Source of the DNA: Martelella endophytica
GTDB lineage: Bacteria; Pseudomonadota; Alphaproteobacteria; Rhizobiales; Rhizobiaceae
Reading direction: 5' to 3'
Length of the DNA: 64,000 nucleotides
NCBI RefSeq assembly: GCF_000960975.1
Contig: NZ_CP010803.1
Span: 1,763,944 to 1,827,943 of the forward strand
Below the pieces are notes generated by a model that saw nothing but the letters and a program-made list of their open reading frames with translations, searched no databases and was not told the DNA's origin. The position numbers were made by a program, and so were the translations under genes. Positions 1 to 8,116 of this stretch are shown in pieces. Every line of letters starts with the position of its first letter. Position 1 is the stretch's first letter.

Positions 1-1
1 C

Positions 2-691
2 TGGGGCACGACGCTTCTGACCGCCCGGCAGAAGAGCGACACCACCGTCACCGTCAACACCATCCGCCAGAAGGTCGATATGGCGACCGTGCCATATTCC
101 GCGATGGAGGCGGGGCATGCGCTCTGCACCGATCTCTTCGGCGATCGCTTCGTGCCACGTGACGGGCTGATTGCCGTGGCGCTGTCGAACCTCAACCCGC
201 AGAACCATCTCGGCATCGCGCTGATGAACCTGACGCGCATGGAAAAGGGCGAGAGCTGGGGGCAGGGCGAACATGTGACGCCGGCCGTCGGCAATTTCAT
301 CGAGGCACTCGATGCGGAGCGCCTCGCCGTCGTCGATGCCTTCGGGCTGAAGACCAAGACCGTGCGCGAGCATTTTTCAACCTCGTTCCACGTGCCGCTC
401 GCTTCGGTATCGGAGATGAACCAGCAAATGCATGCCGAAGGGCGGGGCGGCTCTGGCCCATCGTCTTTCGACAGCCGCTACATCTTCGAGGATGTGCCGT
501 TCGGCCTTGTCGCCACAAGCGCGCTTGCGCGCATGGTCGGCGTGCCGGTCCCGCTGCATGATGCCGGGATCGCCATCTTCTCGGCGGCCTGCGGGCGCGA
601 TCTCGCCGCCGACAACGATCTTCTGCCGGCGCTCGATTTTACCGCCATGGACCGGACGACACTCGAGACCCTCTGCCGCGAAGGTTATTGA
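2..691 (+). CDS. NAD/NADP octopine/nopaline dehydrogenase family protein, 3' part
   Basis: The reading frame is already open at the window edge, so only the C-terminal 229 residues are present; the first internal ATG (position 80) is not the true start. The fragment matches the C-terminal helical domain of opine dehydrogenases, which reductively join an amino acid and a 2-oxo acid or run the reverse reaction. Supporting segments are NPQNHLGIALMNLTRM, TPAVGNFIEALDAERLAVV and the closing GVPVPLHDAGI stretch, which resembles the part that positions the substrate-binding helices. The Rossmann domain lies outside the window. It is convergent with the phosphoribosyltransferase: the stop at 691 lies 18 bases before that gene's apparent ancestral stop. 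The substrate cannot be inferred. Confidence 0.8.
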   Translation, partial: WGTTLLTARQKSDTTVTVNTIRQKVDMATVPYSAMEAGHALCTDLFGDRFVPRDGLIAVALSNLNPQNHLGIALMNLTRMEKGESWGQGEHVTPAVGNFIEALDAERLAVVDAFGLKTKTVREHFSTSFHVPLASVSEMNQQMHAEGRGGSGPSSFDSRYIFEDVPFGLVATSALARMVGVPVPLHDAGIAIFSAACGRDLAADNDLLPALDFTAMDRTTLETLCREGY

Positions 692-708
692 AGGCTGGCG
701 GGACCGTT

Positions 709-816
709 TCAGAAGGTGTCGGGGATCGGCCGGAACGGGCCGCCATCGCTTTCGAACTGCGGGATATGGGCGAGGCTTGCGACGAGCGCGGAGTCTTCGC
801 CGAGCGTCTTTCGCTA
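709..816 (-). other. Residual coding tail of the phosphoribosyltransferase beyond an in-frame TAG
   Basis: Read on the minus strand in the frame of the upstream phosphoribosyltransferase, this stretch gives TAG, then 34 sense codons with high-GC third positions, then TGA. The translation (RKTLGEDSALVASL, then HIPQFESDGGPF, then RPIPDTF) reads like an ordinary protein C-terminus and ends 18 bases from the convergent neighbour's stop, as expected for a compact intact gene. This is either a recent nonsense mutation, a sequencing error at 815 (T for C on the plus strand), or a suppressed stop. Confidence 0.7.
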
Positions 817-1326
817 GTCATGCGCCTCCGTCAGGATGACGCCGATGCCGGCGACCATGCCTCCGGCCTTTCGCACGAGGTCGAGCGATCCCTGCAGGCT
901 GGAACCGGAGGCGACGACATCGTCGACGATCACGACTCGCTTGCCGGCAAGCAGCGGCAGCGATCGCCGGTCGAGCATCAGCTTCTGCTCGCCCTTCGAG
1001 GTGATCGACGAGATCGTCTGCGTCAGCGCGTCGCCGAGATGGATTTTCGGCGATTTCTGCAGGACCACATAGTGATCGAGGCCGAGTGCGCGGGTGACTT
1101 CGATGGCGACAGGAATGCCGAGGGTCGCCGCGCCGACGACGATATCGGGCTTCAGCGGCGCCAATCTGTCGGCAAGCTGCTTGCCCGCATGGGCACCGAA
1201 GCGCACACCGAGATCGATCACCATCATCAGCGATATGGCGAAGTCGGGCCGGATCGCAACGAGCGGCAGATCGACCGGAAAGCCGGCGACGTCGACATGC
1301 CAGGTCTGGTCGGTCACGTGGGGCAT
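814..1326 (-). CDS. Phosphoribosyltransferase (adenine/xanthine PRT-like), apparently truncated by an amber codon
   Basis: A type I phosphoribosyltransferase that would transfer ribose 5-phosphate from PRPP to a nucleobase. The PRPP loop is clear (VVIVDDVVASGSS, about residues 128-140), as are a conserved IVVGAATLGIPVA segment and a LQKSPKIHL hood-like segment. The start ATG at 1326 has GGAGAA eight bases upstream; the frame extends further 5' but without a better start. The 170-residue product ends at a TAG (814-816). The same frame then continues open for 34 codons to a TGA at 709-711, reading RKTLGEDSALVASL and later HIPQF, a tail that looks like real coding sequence. I infer a TGG-to-TAG change in a gene that should run 709..1326. 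The core enzyme may still fold, but the C-terminus is missing. Confidence 0.8.
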   Translation of the reverse strand: MPHVTDQTWHVDVAGFPVDLPLVAIRPDFAISLMMVIDLGVRFGAHAGKQLADRLAPLKPDIVVGAATLGIPVAIEVTRALGLDHYVVLQKSPKIHLGDALTQTISSITSKGEQKLMLDRRSLPLLAGKRVVIVDDVVASGSSLQGSLDLVRKAGGMVAGIGVILTEAHD

Positions 1327-1389
1327 CGGGTTTTCTCCGGTTCTGCTTTCGCGCAAGCATGCATTTCCTCCCGATGAAGACAAGCATCA

Positions 1390-1407
1390 AGCCAGGCCTA
1401 TCTGGCT
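1390..1407. promoter_or_regulatory. Inverted repeat between the divergent phosphoribosyltransferase and gntK genes
   Basis: AGCCAG and CTGGCT arms separated by six bases sit in the divergent region between the phosphoribosyltransferase (start 1326) and gluconokinase (start 1494). The position suits an operator. No cognate regulator is encoded nearby and the arms are short, so this is a candidate only. Confidence 0.3.
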
Positions 1408-1493
1408 GAAAAATGCAGAAGATTTGCGCTGCCGCAATCGACCGCATGGGGATCTGATGCTAGGAGGAGCGGGCAAATGATCTGGAGTGCGTC

Positions 1494-2009
1494 ATGGAAA
1501 TCAATCGTCCGGCTTTGGTGGTCATGGGAGTTTCGGGCTGCGGCAAGTCGAGTGCCGCCGCGGCCATTGCAGGCACCATCGGTGGCCGGATGATCGAGGG
1601 CGACTCGTATCACCCGCCGGAAAACGTCGAGAAGATGCGCAACGGCATACCGCTCAATGACGAAGACCGCGCCGGCTGGCTCGAGCGACTTGCGGGCGTT
1701 CTCGCCGATGGCGTTGCCGCTGGCGAAATCCCCGTGCTTGCCTGCTCGGCGCTGAAGGCCCGTTATCGGGATGTTCTGCGCAGCAGGACGCCAGGGCTGG
1801 GTTTCGTATTCCTCGAACTGACCCGTGAGGCCGCCTTCGAGCGGGTCGGCCATCGCCCCGGCCACTATATGCCGTCAAGCCTGGTCGACAGCCAGTTCGC
1901 CGCGCTTGAGCCACCGGTCGAGGAAGATGGTGTGCTGACGGTCGATGCGACCCGCCCGCTGGCCGACATTGTGACGGATGTGCGCGACTGGCTTTCCAGG
2001 GGTATCTGA
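1494..2009 (+). CDS. gntK: Gluconokinase
   Basis: Phosphorylates D-gluconate to 6-phosphogluconate with ATP, feeding the Entner-Doudoroff or pentose phosphate route. At 171 residues it has the usual size. The Walker A motif GVSGCGKS is at residues 12-19, followed by the family signatures EGDSYHPPENVEKM and GIPLNDEDRAGWL, and then the segment LACSALKARYRD. The start at 1494 has GGAG at 1484-1487. A much stronger AGGAGG (1462-1467) instead fits an ATG at 1477 in another frame, which opens a 38-codon overlapping frame. The PQQ glucose dehydrogenase at 10.9-13.2 kb would make gluconate in the periplasm, so this kinase could act downstream of it, although the genes are not linked. Confidence 0.95.
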   Translation: MEINRPALVVMGVSGCGKSSAAAAIAGTIGGRMIEGDSYHPPENVEKMRNGIPLNDEDRAGWLERLAGVLADGVAAGEIPVLACSALKARYRDVLRSRTPGLGFVFLELTREAAFERVGHRPGHYMPSSLVDSQFAALEPPVEEDGVLTVDATRPLADIVTDVRDWLSRGI

Positions 2010-2063
2010 CCCCGGCAGCCCTCAGGTCAAAATTTGCAAAAAAGGTTGGAACTTTCGGGCGAT

Positions 2064-2092
2064 TGAGCCGTTGGCTCAGCGTGGGTGTTTTT
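2064..2092 (+). terminator. Candidate terminator after gntK
   Basis: A TGAGCC/GGCTCA stem with a three-base loop is followed by a GT-rich run ending in five T. It lies about 55 bases past the gntK stop. The T-run is 8 bases from the stem, so this is a weak rho-independent candidate. Confidence 0.4.
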
Positions 2093-2166
2093 CTGCCTTT
2101 TTTGCCCTCACCACATCACCGCAAATTGACTCGTCCGCCACATTTTTAACATGGAAAATCTTACTT

Positions 2167-2442
2167 ATGCGTAATAAAGCATATGAAACGCGCGGTTCAC
2201 GACGCGAAGAAACGGCAATAGGGTCATCTAGAAACTTGAGAAATATACGCTTATTTTCCTGCAGTTGCCATTACAAGCTACGCTTCGGGGCCAAATCGTG
2301 CCCATACTGCTTCCGTGTTACGCCCTTTTACAATCGCATTTCGTTCTGGGTGCTCGCCGCCGTTCTGGTGCTGCTCGTGGCGGGCCTGGCTCTCGGCGTC
2401 GATGATCTGTTCTTCGCAGGCGAGACCCAGAACCTGAGTTGA
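2167..2442 (+). CDS. Small zinc-ribbon-like protein with a C-terminal membrane segment
   Basis: I do not recognise a named family. The frame encodes 91 residues from ATG 2167; a later TTG start at 2236 would give 68. Two cysteine pairs, CSC and CPYC, 12 residues apart (CSCHYKLRFGAKSCPYC), look like a small zinc ribbon. They are followed by a hydrophobic helix, FWVLAAVLVLLVAGLALGV, close to the C-terminus, suggesting a single-pass protein with a cytoplasmic metal-binding head. The 5' part of the frame is AT-rich and without a convincing ribosome site, so the start is uncertain. It is convergent with the M3 peptidase gene, 14 bases apart. Confidence 0.5.
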   Translation: MRNKAYETRGSRREETAIGSSRNLRNIRLFSCSCHYKLRFGAKSCPYCFRVTPFYNRISFWVLAAVLVLLVAGLALGVDDLFFAGETQNLS

Positions 2443-2456
2443 CGGTCGCCCGCTGC

Positions 2457-4514
2457 TCAAAGCAGGCCACGTCCCTTCAGCATTGCCTCCGGACCCGGCA
2501 TCTTGCCGCGGAAGGCGCGGTAGGCTGCCTCGGCATCGACCGAGCCGCCCTTGGTCAGGATATTGTCCTTGAGCTTTGCCGCGACCTCCGGGTTGAAGAC
2601 ATCGCCGGTTTCCTCGAAGGCCTCGAACGCATCGGCATCGAGCACTTCCGACCACATGTAGGAATAATAGCCAGCCGCATAGCCATCGCCCGAGAAGATG
2701 TGCAGGAAATGCGGTATTGCATGGCGCATGGCGATCGCGTTGGGCATGCCGATGCCGTTCAGCACGCCATTCTGGAAGGCGACTGGGTCGGCCGGCGGCT
2801 CGGCTTCGGTGTGAAGACGCATGTCGACGATGGCGCAGGCGGTATATTCCACCGTCTGGAAGGCCTGGCCGAAGGTTGCCGCATCCAGCACCTTGTCCAT
2901 CAGCGCCTTGGGCATCGGCTCACCGGTCGCATAGTGCAGCGCATATTTCTCGAGGACCGAAGGCACGGTCAGCCAGTGTTCGTTGAGCTGTGAGGGCAGT
3001 TCGACAAAATCGCGGTCGACGCCGGTACCCGAAACCGACGGATAGGTGACATCGGACAGCATGCCGTGCAGCGCATGGCCGAATTCGTGGAACAGCGTGC
3101 GCGCGTCATCCAGCGACAGCAGCGCCGGCTTGCCCTCGGCGGGCTTGGCGAAGTTGCAGACATTGATGACGATCGGCAGCTCGCCCTGGGTGCCGTTCGG
3201 CAGCGTCAGCCGGTGCTGGCTCTGCATCGCGTTCATCCAGGCGCCGGAGCGTTTGGATGAGCGGTTGAAATAGTCGCCGAGGAAGATCGCCTTCAGCGTA
3301 TCGTCGCTGTCGCGGATCTCGTAGACGCGGACGTCGGGATGATAGGATTTGACATCCGGCTTCGCCACGGCGCGCACGCCATAGAGCCGCTCGGCGACGG
3401 CAAAGCAGGCTTCGATGATCTTTTCGAGCTGCAGATAGGGCTTCACTTCGCTTTCGGAGAAGGAGAATTTGCGGGCCTTCAGCTTTTCGGCGTAGTAGCG
3501 CCAGTCCCAGGCTTCGATCTCGCGGTTGGCGCCTTCCTCGGCGGCCAGCGCCGAGAGTTCGTGCTGGTCGTCCTCGGCCGCTTTCACCGCGCGCTCCCAG
3601 ACATCGAGCAGCAGCAGGTCGACAGCGCCCGCGGTCTTCGCCATGGTGTTGTCGAGCTTCATCGCGGCGAAGTTTTCATATCCGAGCAGGCCCGCCTTTT
3701 CGGCCCTGAGCGCCAGCGTCTCCTTCATGATCTCGCGATTGTCGTGCTCGCCGCCGGAAAGGCCGCGCGCCGTCCAGGCCTTGAATGCCTTTTCGCGCAG
3801 GTCACGGCGCGCCGACAGCGTCAGGAACGGCTCGACGATCGAACGCGACAGCGTCACTGCGTGGGCATCCGGACGGTCGCGCTCTGCAGCCGCGCCCGCC
3901 ATGGCATCGATGAGAAAATCGGGAAGGCCGACGAGTTCGTCCTCCTCGGTGAGGAACATCGCCCAACTGCTCTCATCGGCGAGAACGTTCTGGCCGAAGG
4001 CGGCGCCGAGTTCGGCAAGCCGGCGGTTGACGGCGGCAAGCCGCTCCTGCGCCTCGCCCTCAAGCTTCGCGCCCGAACGGACAAAGCCCTTCCAGTGGCG
4101 CTCCAGCACCCGCGTCTGTTCCTCGTCGAGACCCAGCGTCTCGCGCGTCTGCCACAGCGTGTCGATGCGCTGGAACAGCGCCTTGTTGGCGCCGATGGCG
4201 GAATAGTGGCCGGAGAGTTTCGGCGCGATCTCACGTTCCAGCTTCTGGATATCCGGGTTGGTATGGGCGCCGGCCTTGGTGAAGAATACCGCGGCGACCC
4301 GCGACAGCGCATCGCCCGAGACTTCAAGTGCCTCGACCGTGTTGACGAAATCCGGCGCCTCCGGATTTTCCGCGATCGCATCGATTTCGCGATTGTGCTC
4401 GGCCATGGCCCAGTCAAATGCGGCAGCAAAGTCGGTATCGGCAATGCGGTCGAATTCCGGAAGTCCCGAAAAACCGTCCCAGCGGAAGAGGGCGTTGTTG
4501 ATACCTTCGGTCAT
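2457..4514 (-). CDS. M3 family metallopeptidase (oligopeptidase A / peptidyl-dipeptidase Dcp type)
   Basis: A cytoplasmic zinc peptidase that would degrade short peptides, for example signal-peptide fragments. The 685 residues match the family length. The zinc site HEFGH lies at about residue 475 within LFHEFGHALHGML, and the third-ligand and substrate region ELPSQLNEHW follows about 30 residues later. Near the C-terminus, the AAGYYSYMWSEV segment is typical of the M3A group. The start ATG at 4514 has AAAGGA upstream. OpdA and Dcp are hard to separate by eye, so I give no symbol. It is divergent from the MarR-MFS operon. Confidence 0.92.
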   Translation of the reverse strand: MTEGINNALFRWDGFSGLPEFDRIADTDFAAAFDWAMAEHNREIDAIAENPEAPDFVNTVEALEVSGDALSRVAAVFFTKAGAHTNPDIQKLEREIAPKLSGHYSAIGANKALFQRIDTLWQTRETLGLDEEQTRVLERHWKGFVRSGAKLEGEAQERLAAVNRRLAELGAAFGQNVLADESSWAMFLTEEDELVGLPDFLIDAMAGAAAERDRPDAHAVTLSRSIVEPFLTLSARRDLREKAFKAWTARGLSGGEHDNREIMKETLALRAEKAGLLGYENFAAMKLDNTMAKTAGAVDLLLLDVWERAVKAAEDDQHELSALAAEEGANREIEAWDWRYYAEKLKARKFSFSESEVKPYLQLEKIIEACFAVAERLYGVRAVAKPDVKSYHPDVRVYEIRDSDDTLKAIFLGDYFNRSSKRSGAWMNAMQSQHRLTLPNGTQGELPIVINVCNFAKPAEGKPALLSLDDARTLFHEFGHALHGMLSDVTYPSVSGTGVDRDFVELPSQLNEHWLTVPSVLEKYALHYATGEPMPKALMDKVLDAATFGQAFQTVEYTACAIVDMRLHTEAEPPADPVAFQNGVLNGIGMPNAIAMRHAIPHFLHIFSGDGYAAGYYSYMWSEVLDADAFEAFEETGDVFNPEVAAKLKDNILTKGGSVDAEAAYRAFRGKMPGPEAMLKGRGLL

Positions 4515-4612
4515 GTCGCATCATTCCTTTCATTCTGCCTGCCGGCCTATTCATGTGTGTGCGATACAAGCCGGTTCAAGGCAAGTGGCTTGATCGCCAC
4601 TCGGAAAAATAG

Positions 4613-4625
4613 TAAGCGGCGCTTA
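4613..4625. promoter_or_regulatory. Candidate MarR operator
   Basis: Perfect inverted repeat TAAGC-GGC-GCTTA, 23 bases before the marR-type start at 4648, in the divergent region shared with the M3 peptidase gene. MarR regulators usually bind such short palindromes over their own promoters. A second repeat, GTGGC-N6-GCCAC, lies just upstream at 4585-4600. Assignment rests on position. Confidence 0.5.
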
Positions 4626-4647
4626 TCAATTCAAAGATGGTCAGGAC

Positions 4648-5097
4648 ATGGCGATGCCGGAAGCGACTGCCGACAGACTCGGCTTTCTGCTGAGTGATGT
4701 CGCCCGGTTGTTTCGGGCGGAACTTGAGCGCGAGCTGGCGAAGGCGGGTCTCGGCGTGACGCCGGGCGAGGCGCGCGCGCTTGCCCGCATCTCCGGTAGC
4801 GAAGGCGCCCGCCAGAGCGACATTGCCTTGGCGCTCGGCATCGAACCGATGACACTGTCGCGCTATCTGGACGGGCTGGAAAGCGCCGGACTGGTCAAGC
4901 GGACCGCGGACCCGAAGGACGGCCGGGCCAAATGCGTGACGACAACGGAAAACGCCGAAGCGCTGCTGACGGAAATCCGGGCGCTGGCCGACGACCTTTT
5001 CGCCCGGCTGCAGGACGGGCTTGCGGACGACGAGAAACAGATGCTGCGGCGCGCGCTCCGCACGATGCGAGACAATTTTGCGCGGCTTGAAAGATAA
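4648..5097 (+). CDS. MarR family transcriptional regulator
   Basis: A 149-residue winged-helix repressor. The DNA-binding core runs through RISGSEGARQSDIALALGIE and MTLSRYLDGLESAGLVKRT, with the wing around DPKDGRAKCVTTT, all standard for MarR. N- and C-terminal helices would form the dimer interface. Its stop at 5097 is seven bases from the start of the Bcr/CflA exporter, so the two are almost certainly cotranscribed. The expected arrangement is autorepression and repression of the pump, relieved by a phenolic or drug ligand. The inverted repeat at 4613-4625 is the likely binding site. Confidence 0.92.
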   Translation: MAMPEATADRLGFLLSDVARLFRAELERELAKAGLGVTPGEARALARISGSEGARQSDIALALGIEPMTLSRYLDGLESAGLVKRTADPKDGRAKCVTTTENAEALLTEIRALADDLFARLQDGLADDEKQMLRRALRTMRDNFARLER

Positions 5098-5104
5098 GGG
5101 GACC

Positions 5105-6400
5105 ATGAGCGATACCAAAGGAACCACCGGCAAGACGCTGATGAGCGAGGGGCGCACCAGTCTGCTGGGCGCGGCGCTCTCCATGCTCGGGCCTTTTTCC
5201 CTGTCGCTCTATACGCCGGCCATGCCGGCGCTGACGGCCGCCTTCGGCACCACGGATGCCGCTATCAAGGCCTCCCTTTCGGTCTTCTTCGGCGGCTTTG
5301 CCTTCGCCATGCTGGTGACCGGCCCTCTGGCGGACGCGTTCGGACGGCGACGCACCGTCGTCGGCTTTCTGGCAATCTATGTGGTGGGCAGTTTCCTTGC
5401 GACATTTGCCGATGATGTGCCGATGCTGCTGGCCGGGCGGCTGATACAGGGTATCGGCGCCTCCGTCGGCCTCACCGTCGGCCGAGCGATCGTGCGCGAT
5501 CAGTTCATCGGCGAACCCGCAGCGCGGATCATGAACATGATCGGCATCATGCTGGCGGTCGGCCCGGCCATCGCTCCCACTTTCGGCGGGCTGATCCTGC
5601 ATTTCATCGGCTGGAAGGCGATATTCTTCACCATGATCGCTTTCGGCCTTGGTCTCGGCGGGCTGGTTCTGCTCTTGATGCCGGAGACCGGCCATCCGGA
5701 TCCCAGGAAGGCGCGGCCCCTGCCGCTGGCCAAGGCCTATTGGCGGCTGCTTGGCAGTCCGCATTTCATGGCGGCCTCGCTGGTGATCGCGGCCTCTGTC
5801 GGCACGCTCTATGCGCTCGCCTCGATCCTGCCCTTCGTGCTGATCAACATTGCCGGCCTGACGCCGTCGCAGTTCGGCATGGGCATGCTGATGCAGACGG
5901 GGCTCTATTTCTCGGGCTCCGTCACCTTCCGCTTTGCGCTCCGCCGGTTCACCTCGCGGGCCATGGTCGGTGCCGGCCTGGTGTTCATTGCGCTCGGCGC
6001 CACGGCGCTCGCGATCTCGACCGAGGTTCTGCCGATTTCCTATCTCTCGGTGATGTTGCCGGTCGGCCTGTTTGCCTTCGGCATCGCCTTCGTCATGCCC
6101 TATGTCACCAATGCGGCTCTGCTTCCGTTCCCGGATATCGCCGGCTCGGCGTCGGCGATGATGGGCTTCATGCAGATGGGCTCCGGCCTCGTCACCGGCA
6201 TGATCGCCGCCGCGCTCGGCTCGCCGGTGCTGGCCCTGCAGGTCGTGGTGCCGGCGATGGGCGCCATCGCCGTCATCTGCTACATCTGGCTACGCTTTGC
6301 CGACCGGCTTCCGGAGGAGCCTTCGGATGAAGGGGGCAACGCCGCCGAAGCCGGCGACGACTGGAGCGAAAGCACTCAGCGCCCGGCCGCCATGAAATGA
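5105..6400 (+). CDS. Bcr/CflA-type MFS drug efflux transporter
   Basis: A 431-residue inner-membrane proton antiporter with about 12 predicted membrane segments. The motif-A loop between helices 2 and 3 reads GPLADAFGRRR, and the first helix contains SLSLYTPAMPAL, as in Bcr/CflA multidrug exporters (bicyclomycin, chloramphenicol and similar). I chose ATG 5105 (MSDTKGTTG) because AAGGGG precedes it and it directly follows the MarR gene; an in-frame start inside marR at 5021 is possible but unlikely. It is followed by a repeat-rich intergenic region. Confidence 0.9.
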   Translation: MSDTKGTTGKTLMSEGRTSLLGAALSMLGPFSLSLYTPAMPALTAAFGTTDAAIKASLSVFFGGFAFAMLVTGPLADAFGRRRTVVGFLAIYVVGSFLATFADDVPMLLAGRLIQGIGASVGLTVGRAIVRDQFIGEPAARIMNMIGIMLAVGPAIAPTFGGLILHFIGWKAIFFTMIAFGLGLGGLVLLLMPETGHPDPRKARPLPLAKAYWRLLGSPHFMAASLVIAASVGTLYALASILPFVLINIAGLTPSQFGMGMLMQTGLYFSGSVTFRFALRRFTSRAMVGAGLVFIALGATALAISTEVLPISYLSVMLPVGLFAFGIAFVMPYVTNAALLPFPDIAGSASAMMGFMQMGSGLVTGMIAAALGSPVLALQVVVPAMGAIAVICYIWLRFADRLPEEPSDEGGNAAEAGDDWSESTQRPAAMK

Positions 6401-6403
6401 AAA

Positions 6404-6648
6404 AGCCGGAACCTCTCGGCTCCGTCCCAGAACGCTGACAAACCCTTGAAGGCGTATGTTGATCCTCCGTTGGCCTCCTCACAGGGGGCATGCTCGGACT
6501 CGATCCGAGCATCCAGGCGGATTAACGCATTGAGTTGGCGGGGACTTATTGTGAGCTCTTGCCAAACTGCCTGGATCCTCGGGTCAAGCCCGAGGATGAC
6601 GCCGAGTTTGAGGAGAGTTTGCCAACAAACCGAGCCGGAACCTCTCGG
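6404..6648. repeat. Intergenic mosaic: inverted pair of a palindromic repeat bracketed by 16-bp direct repeats
   Basis: Two copies of a roughly 30-base element starting GCCTGGAT lie in inverted orientation at 6489-6518 (minus sense) and 6569-6600 (plus sense). Each forms a hairpin: 6491-6511 with 8-base arms, 6575-6597 with 9-base arms, and five-base loops. Differences between copies are compensatory (a G-C pair replaced by C-G, an A-T pair by G-C), so base pairing is preserved. The block is bracketed by direct repeats AGCCGGAACCTCTCGG at 6404-6419 and 6633-6648. No reading frame is supported in 6401-6681. Confidence 0.75.
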
Positions 6649-6657
6649 TCCCGGCTT
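6632..6657 (-). terminator. Weak candidate terminator after argG
   Basis: AGCCGG (6633-6638) pairs with CCGGCT (6651-6656) around a 12-base loop, 25 bases past the argG stop. On the minus strand it is followed by a moderately T-rich stretch. The left arm overlaps the direct repeat shared with the copy after the MFS gene. Confidence 0.35.
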
Positions 6658-6681
6658 TCCAGAGCAAGTTATCTGTCCGCT

Positions 6682-7902
6682 TCAGCTCCGGTCGCGCTTC
6701 GCAAGCGTCCGGAGGCGCAGGGAATTGAGCTTGATGAAGCCGGCGGCGTCCTTCTGGTCGTAGGCGCCGTGGTCGTCCTCGAAGGTGACGAGGGCTTCGG
6801 AATAGAGCGATTTGTCGCTCTCGCGGCCGATGACCATGACGTTACCCTTGTAGAGCTTCAGCGTCACTTCGCCCTCGACATGCTCCTGGCTCTTGTCGAT
6901 GGCGGCCTGCAGCATCATGCGTTCCGGCGAGAACCAGAAGCCGTAATAGACGAGCTCGGCATAGCGCGGCATCAGTTCATCCTTCAGGTGCGCCGCTCCG
7001 CGGTCGAGCGTGATGCTCTCGATCGCGCGATGGGCCGTCAGAAGAATGGTGCCGCCGGGGGTCTCGTAAACGCCGCGCGACTTCATGCCGACGAAGCGGT
7101 TTTCGACGAGGTCGAGGCGGCCGATGCCGTTGTCGCGGCCATAGTCGTTGAGCTTGGCGAGAAGCGAAGCCGGGCTCAGGCGCTCGCCGTTGATGGAGAC
7201 GGCATCACCCTTTTCAAAGCCGATCTTGATGACGGTCGGCTTGTCGGGGGCGGCTTCCGGCGAAATGGTGCGCATGTGCACATATTCCGGCGCCTCGACA
7301 GCCGGGTCTTCCAGCACGCGGCCCTCGGAGGAGGAGTGCAGCAGGTTGGCGTCGACGGAGAAGGGGGCCTCGCCGCGCTTGTTCTTGGCGATCTGGATCT
7401 GGTGCTTCTCGGCGAATTCCAGAAGCTCGGTGCGGCTCTTGAAGGTCCAGTCACGCCAGGGCGCGATGATCTTGATGTCCGGGTTCAGCGCATAGGCCGA
7501 CATTTCGAAACGAACCTGGTCGTTGCCCTTGCCCGTGGCGCCATGGGCAATCGCGTCGGCGCCGGTCTTCTCGGCGATCTCGATCAGGTGCTTTGAAATC
7601 AGCGGCCGGGCAATCGAGGTGCCGAGCAGGTAGACGCCCTCATAGACGGCATTGGCGCGGAACATCGGGAACACGAAGTCCTTGACGAATTCCTCGCGCA
7701 CATCCTCGATGAAGATTTCCTTCACGCCGGCGTTTTCCGCCTTCTTGCGCGCCGGCTCGAGCTCTTCGCCCTGGCCGAGGTCGGCGGTAAAGGTGACGAC
7801 TTCAGCGCCGAGTTCGGTCTGGAGCCATTTCAGGATGATCGAGGTGTCGAGGCCGCCGGAATAGGCCAGAACGACCTTCTTGACGTCTTTGTGCGTTGCC
7901 AT
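6682..7902 (-). CDS. argG: Argininosuccinate synthase
   Basis: Joins citrulline and aspartate with ATP to give argininosuccinate, the penultimate step of arginine synthesis. The 406 residues match the family. The N-terminal ATP-pyrophosphatase P-loop AYSGGLDTS is at residues 13-21, with the adjacent [10 protein letters not shown]. The citrulline- and aspartate-binding region includes [15 protein letters not shown]. The start ATG at 7902 has no strong ribosome site. It stands alone, as argG usually does in rhizobia. Confidence 0.97.
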   Translation of the reverse strand: MATHKDVKKVVLAYSGGLDTSIILKWLQTELGAEVVTFTADLGQGEELEPARKKAENAGVKEIFIEDVREEFVKDFVFPMFRANAVYEGVYLLGTSIARPLISKHLIEIAEKTGADAIAHGATGKGNDQVRFEMSAYALNPDIKIIAPWRDWTFKSRTELLEFAEKHQIQIAKNKRGEAPFSVDANLLHSSSEGRVLEDPAVEAPEYVHMRTISPEAAPDKPTVIKIGFEKGDAVSINGERLSPASLLAKLNDYGRDNGIGRLDLVENRFVGMKSRGVYETPGGTILLTAHRAIESITLDRGAAHLKDELMPRYAELVYYGFWFSPERMMLQAAIDKSQEHVEGEVTLKLYKGNVMVIGRESDKSLYSEALVTFEDDHGAYDQKDAAGFIKLNSLRLRTLAKRDRS

Positions 7903-8116
7903 GTTGTTTCAAGTCCATCTGGTGTTTGGCATTTGAAGCCGTTTTAGCGGCTTTGCCGCGCCGCGCAAGGGAAACTGGCACTTGGGGTCCCGCAAACCGG
8001 CCACTCTCATGCGAATTTGCGGATTGACACGCTAGCACTTCTGAAAAACAGTCTTGCCAGAGAGAAACCGGATGTCCATCTCAGGGACAGGAACGGCAAA
8101 AATCGGGAGGAAGACC

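Noticed and set aside
688..1377. A 229-codon plus-strand frame opposite the phosphoribosyltransferase
   Set aside because: Antisense shadow; the minus-strand gene has a PRPP motif and a ribosome site.
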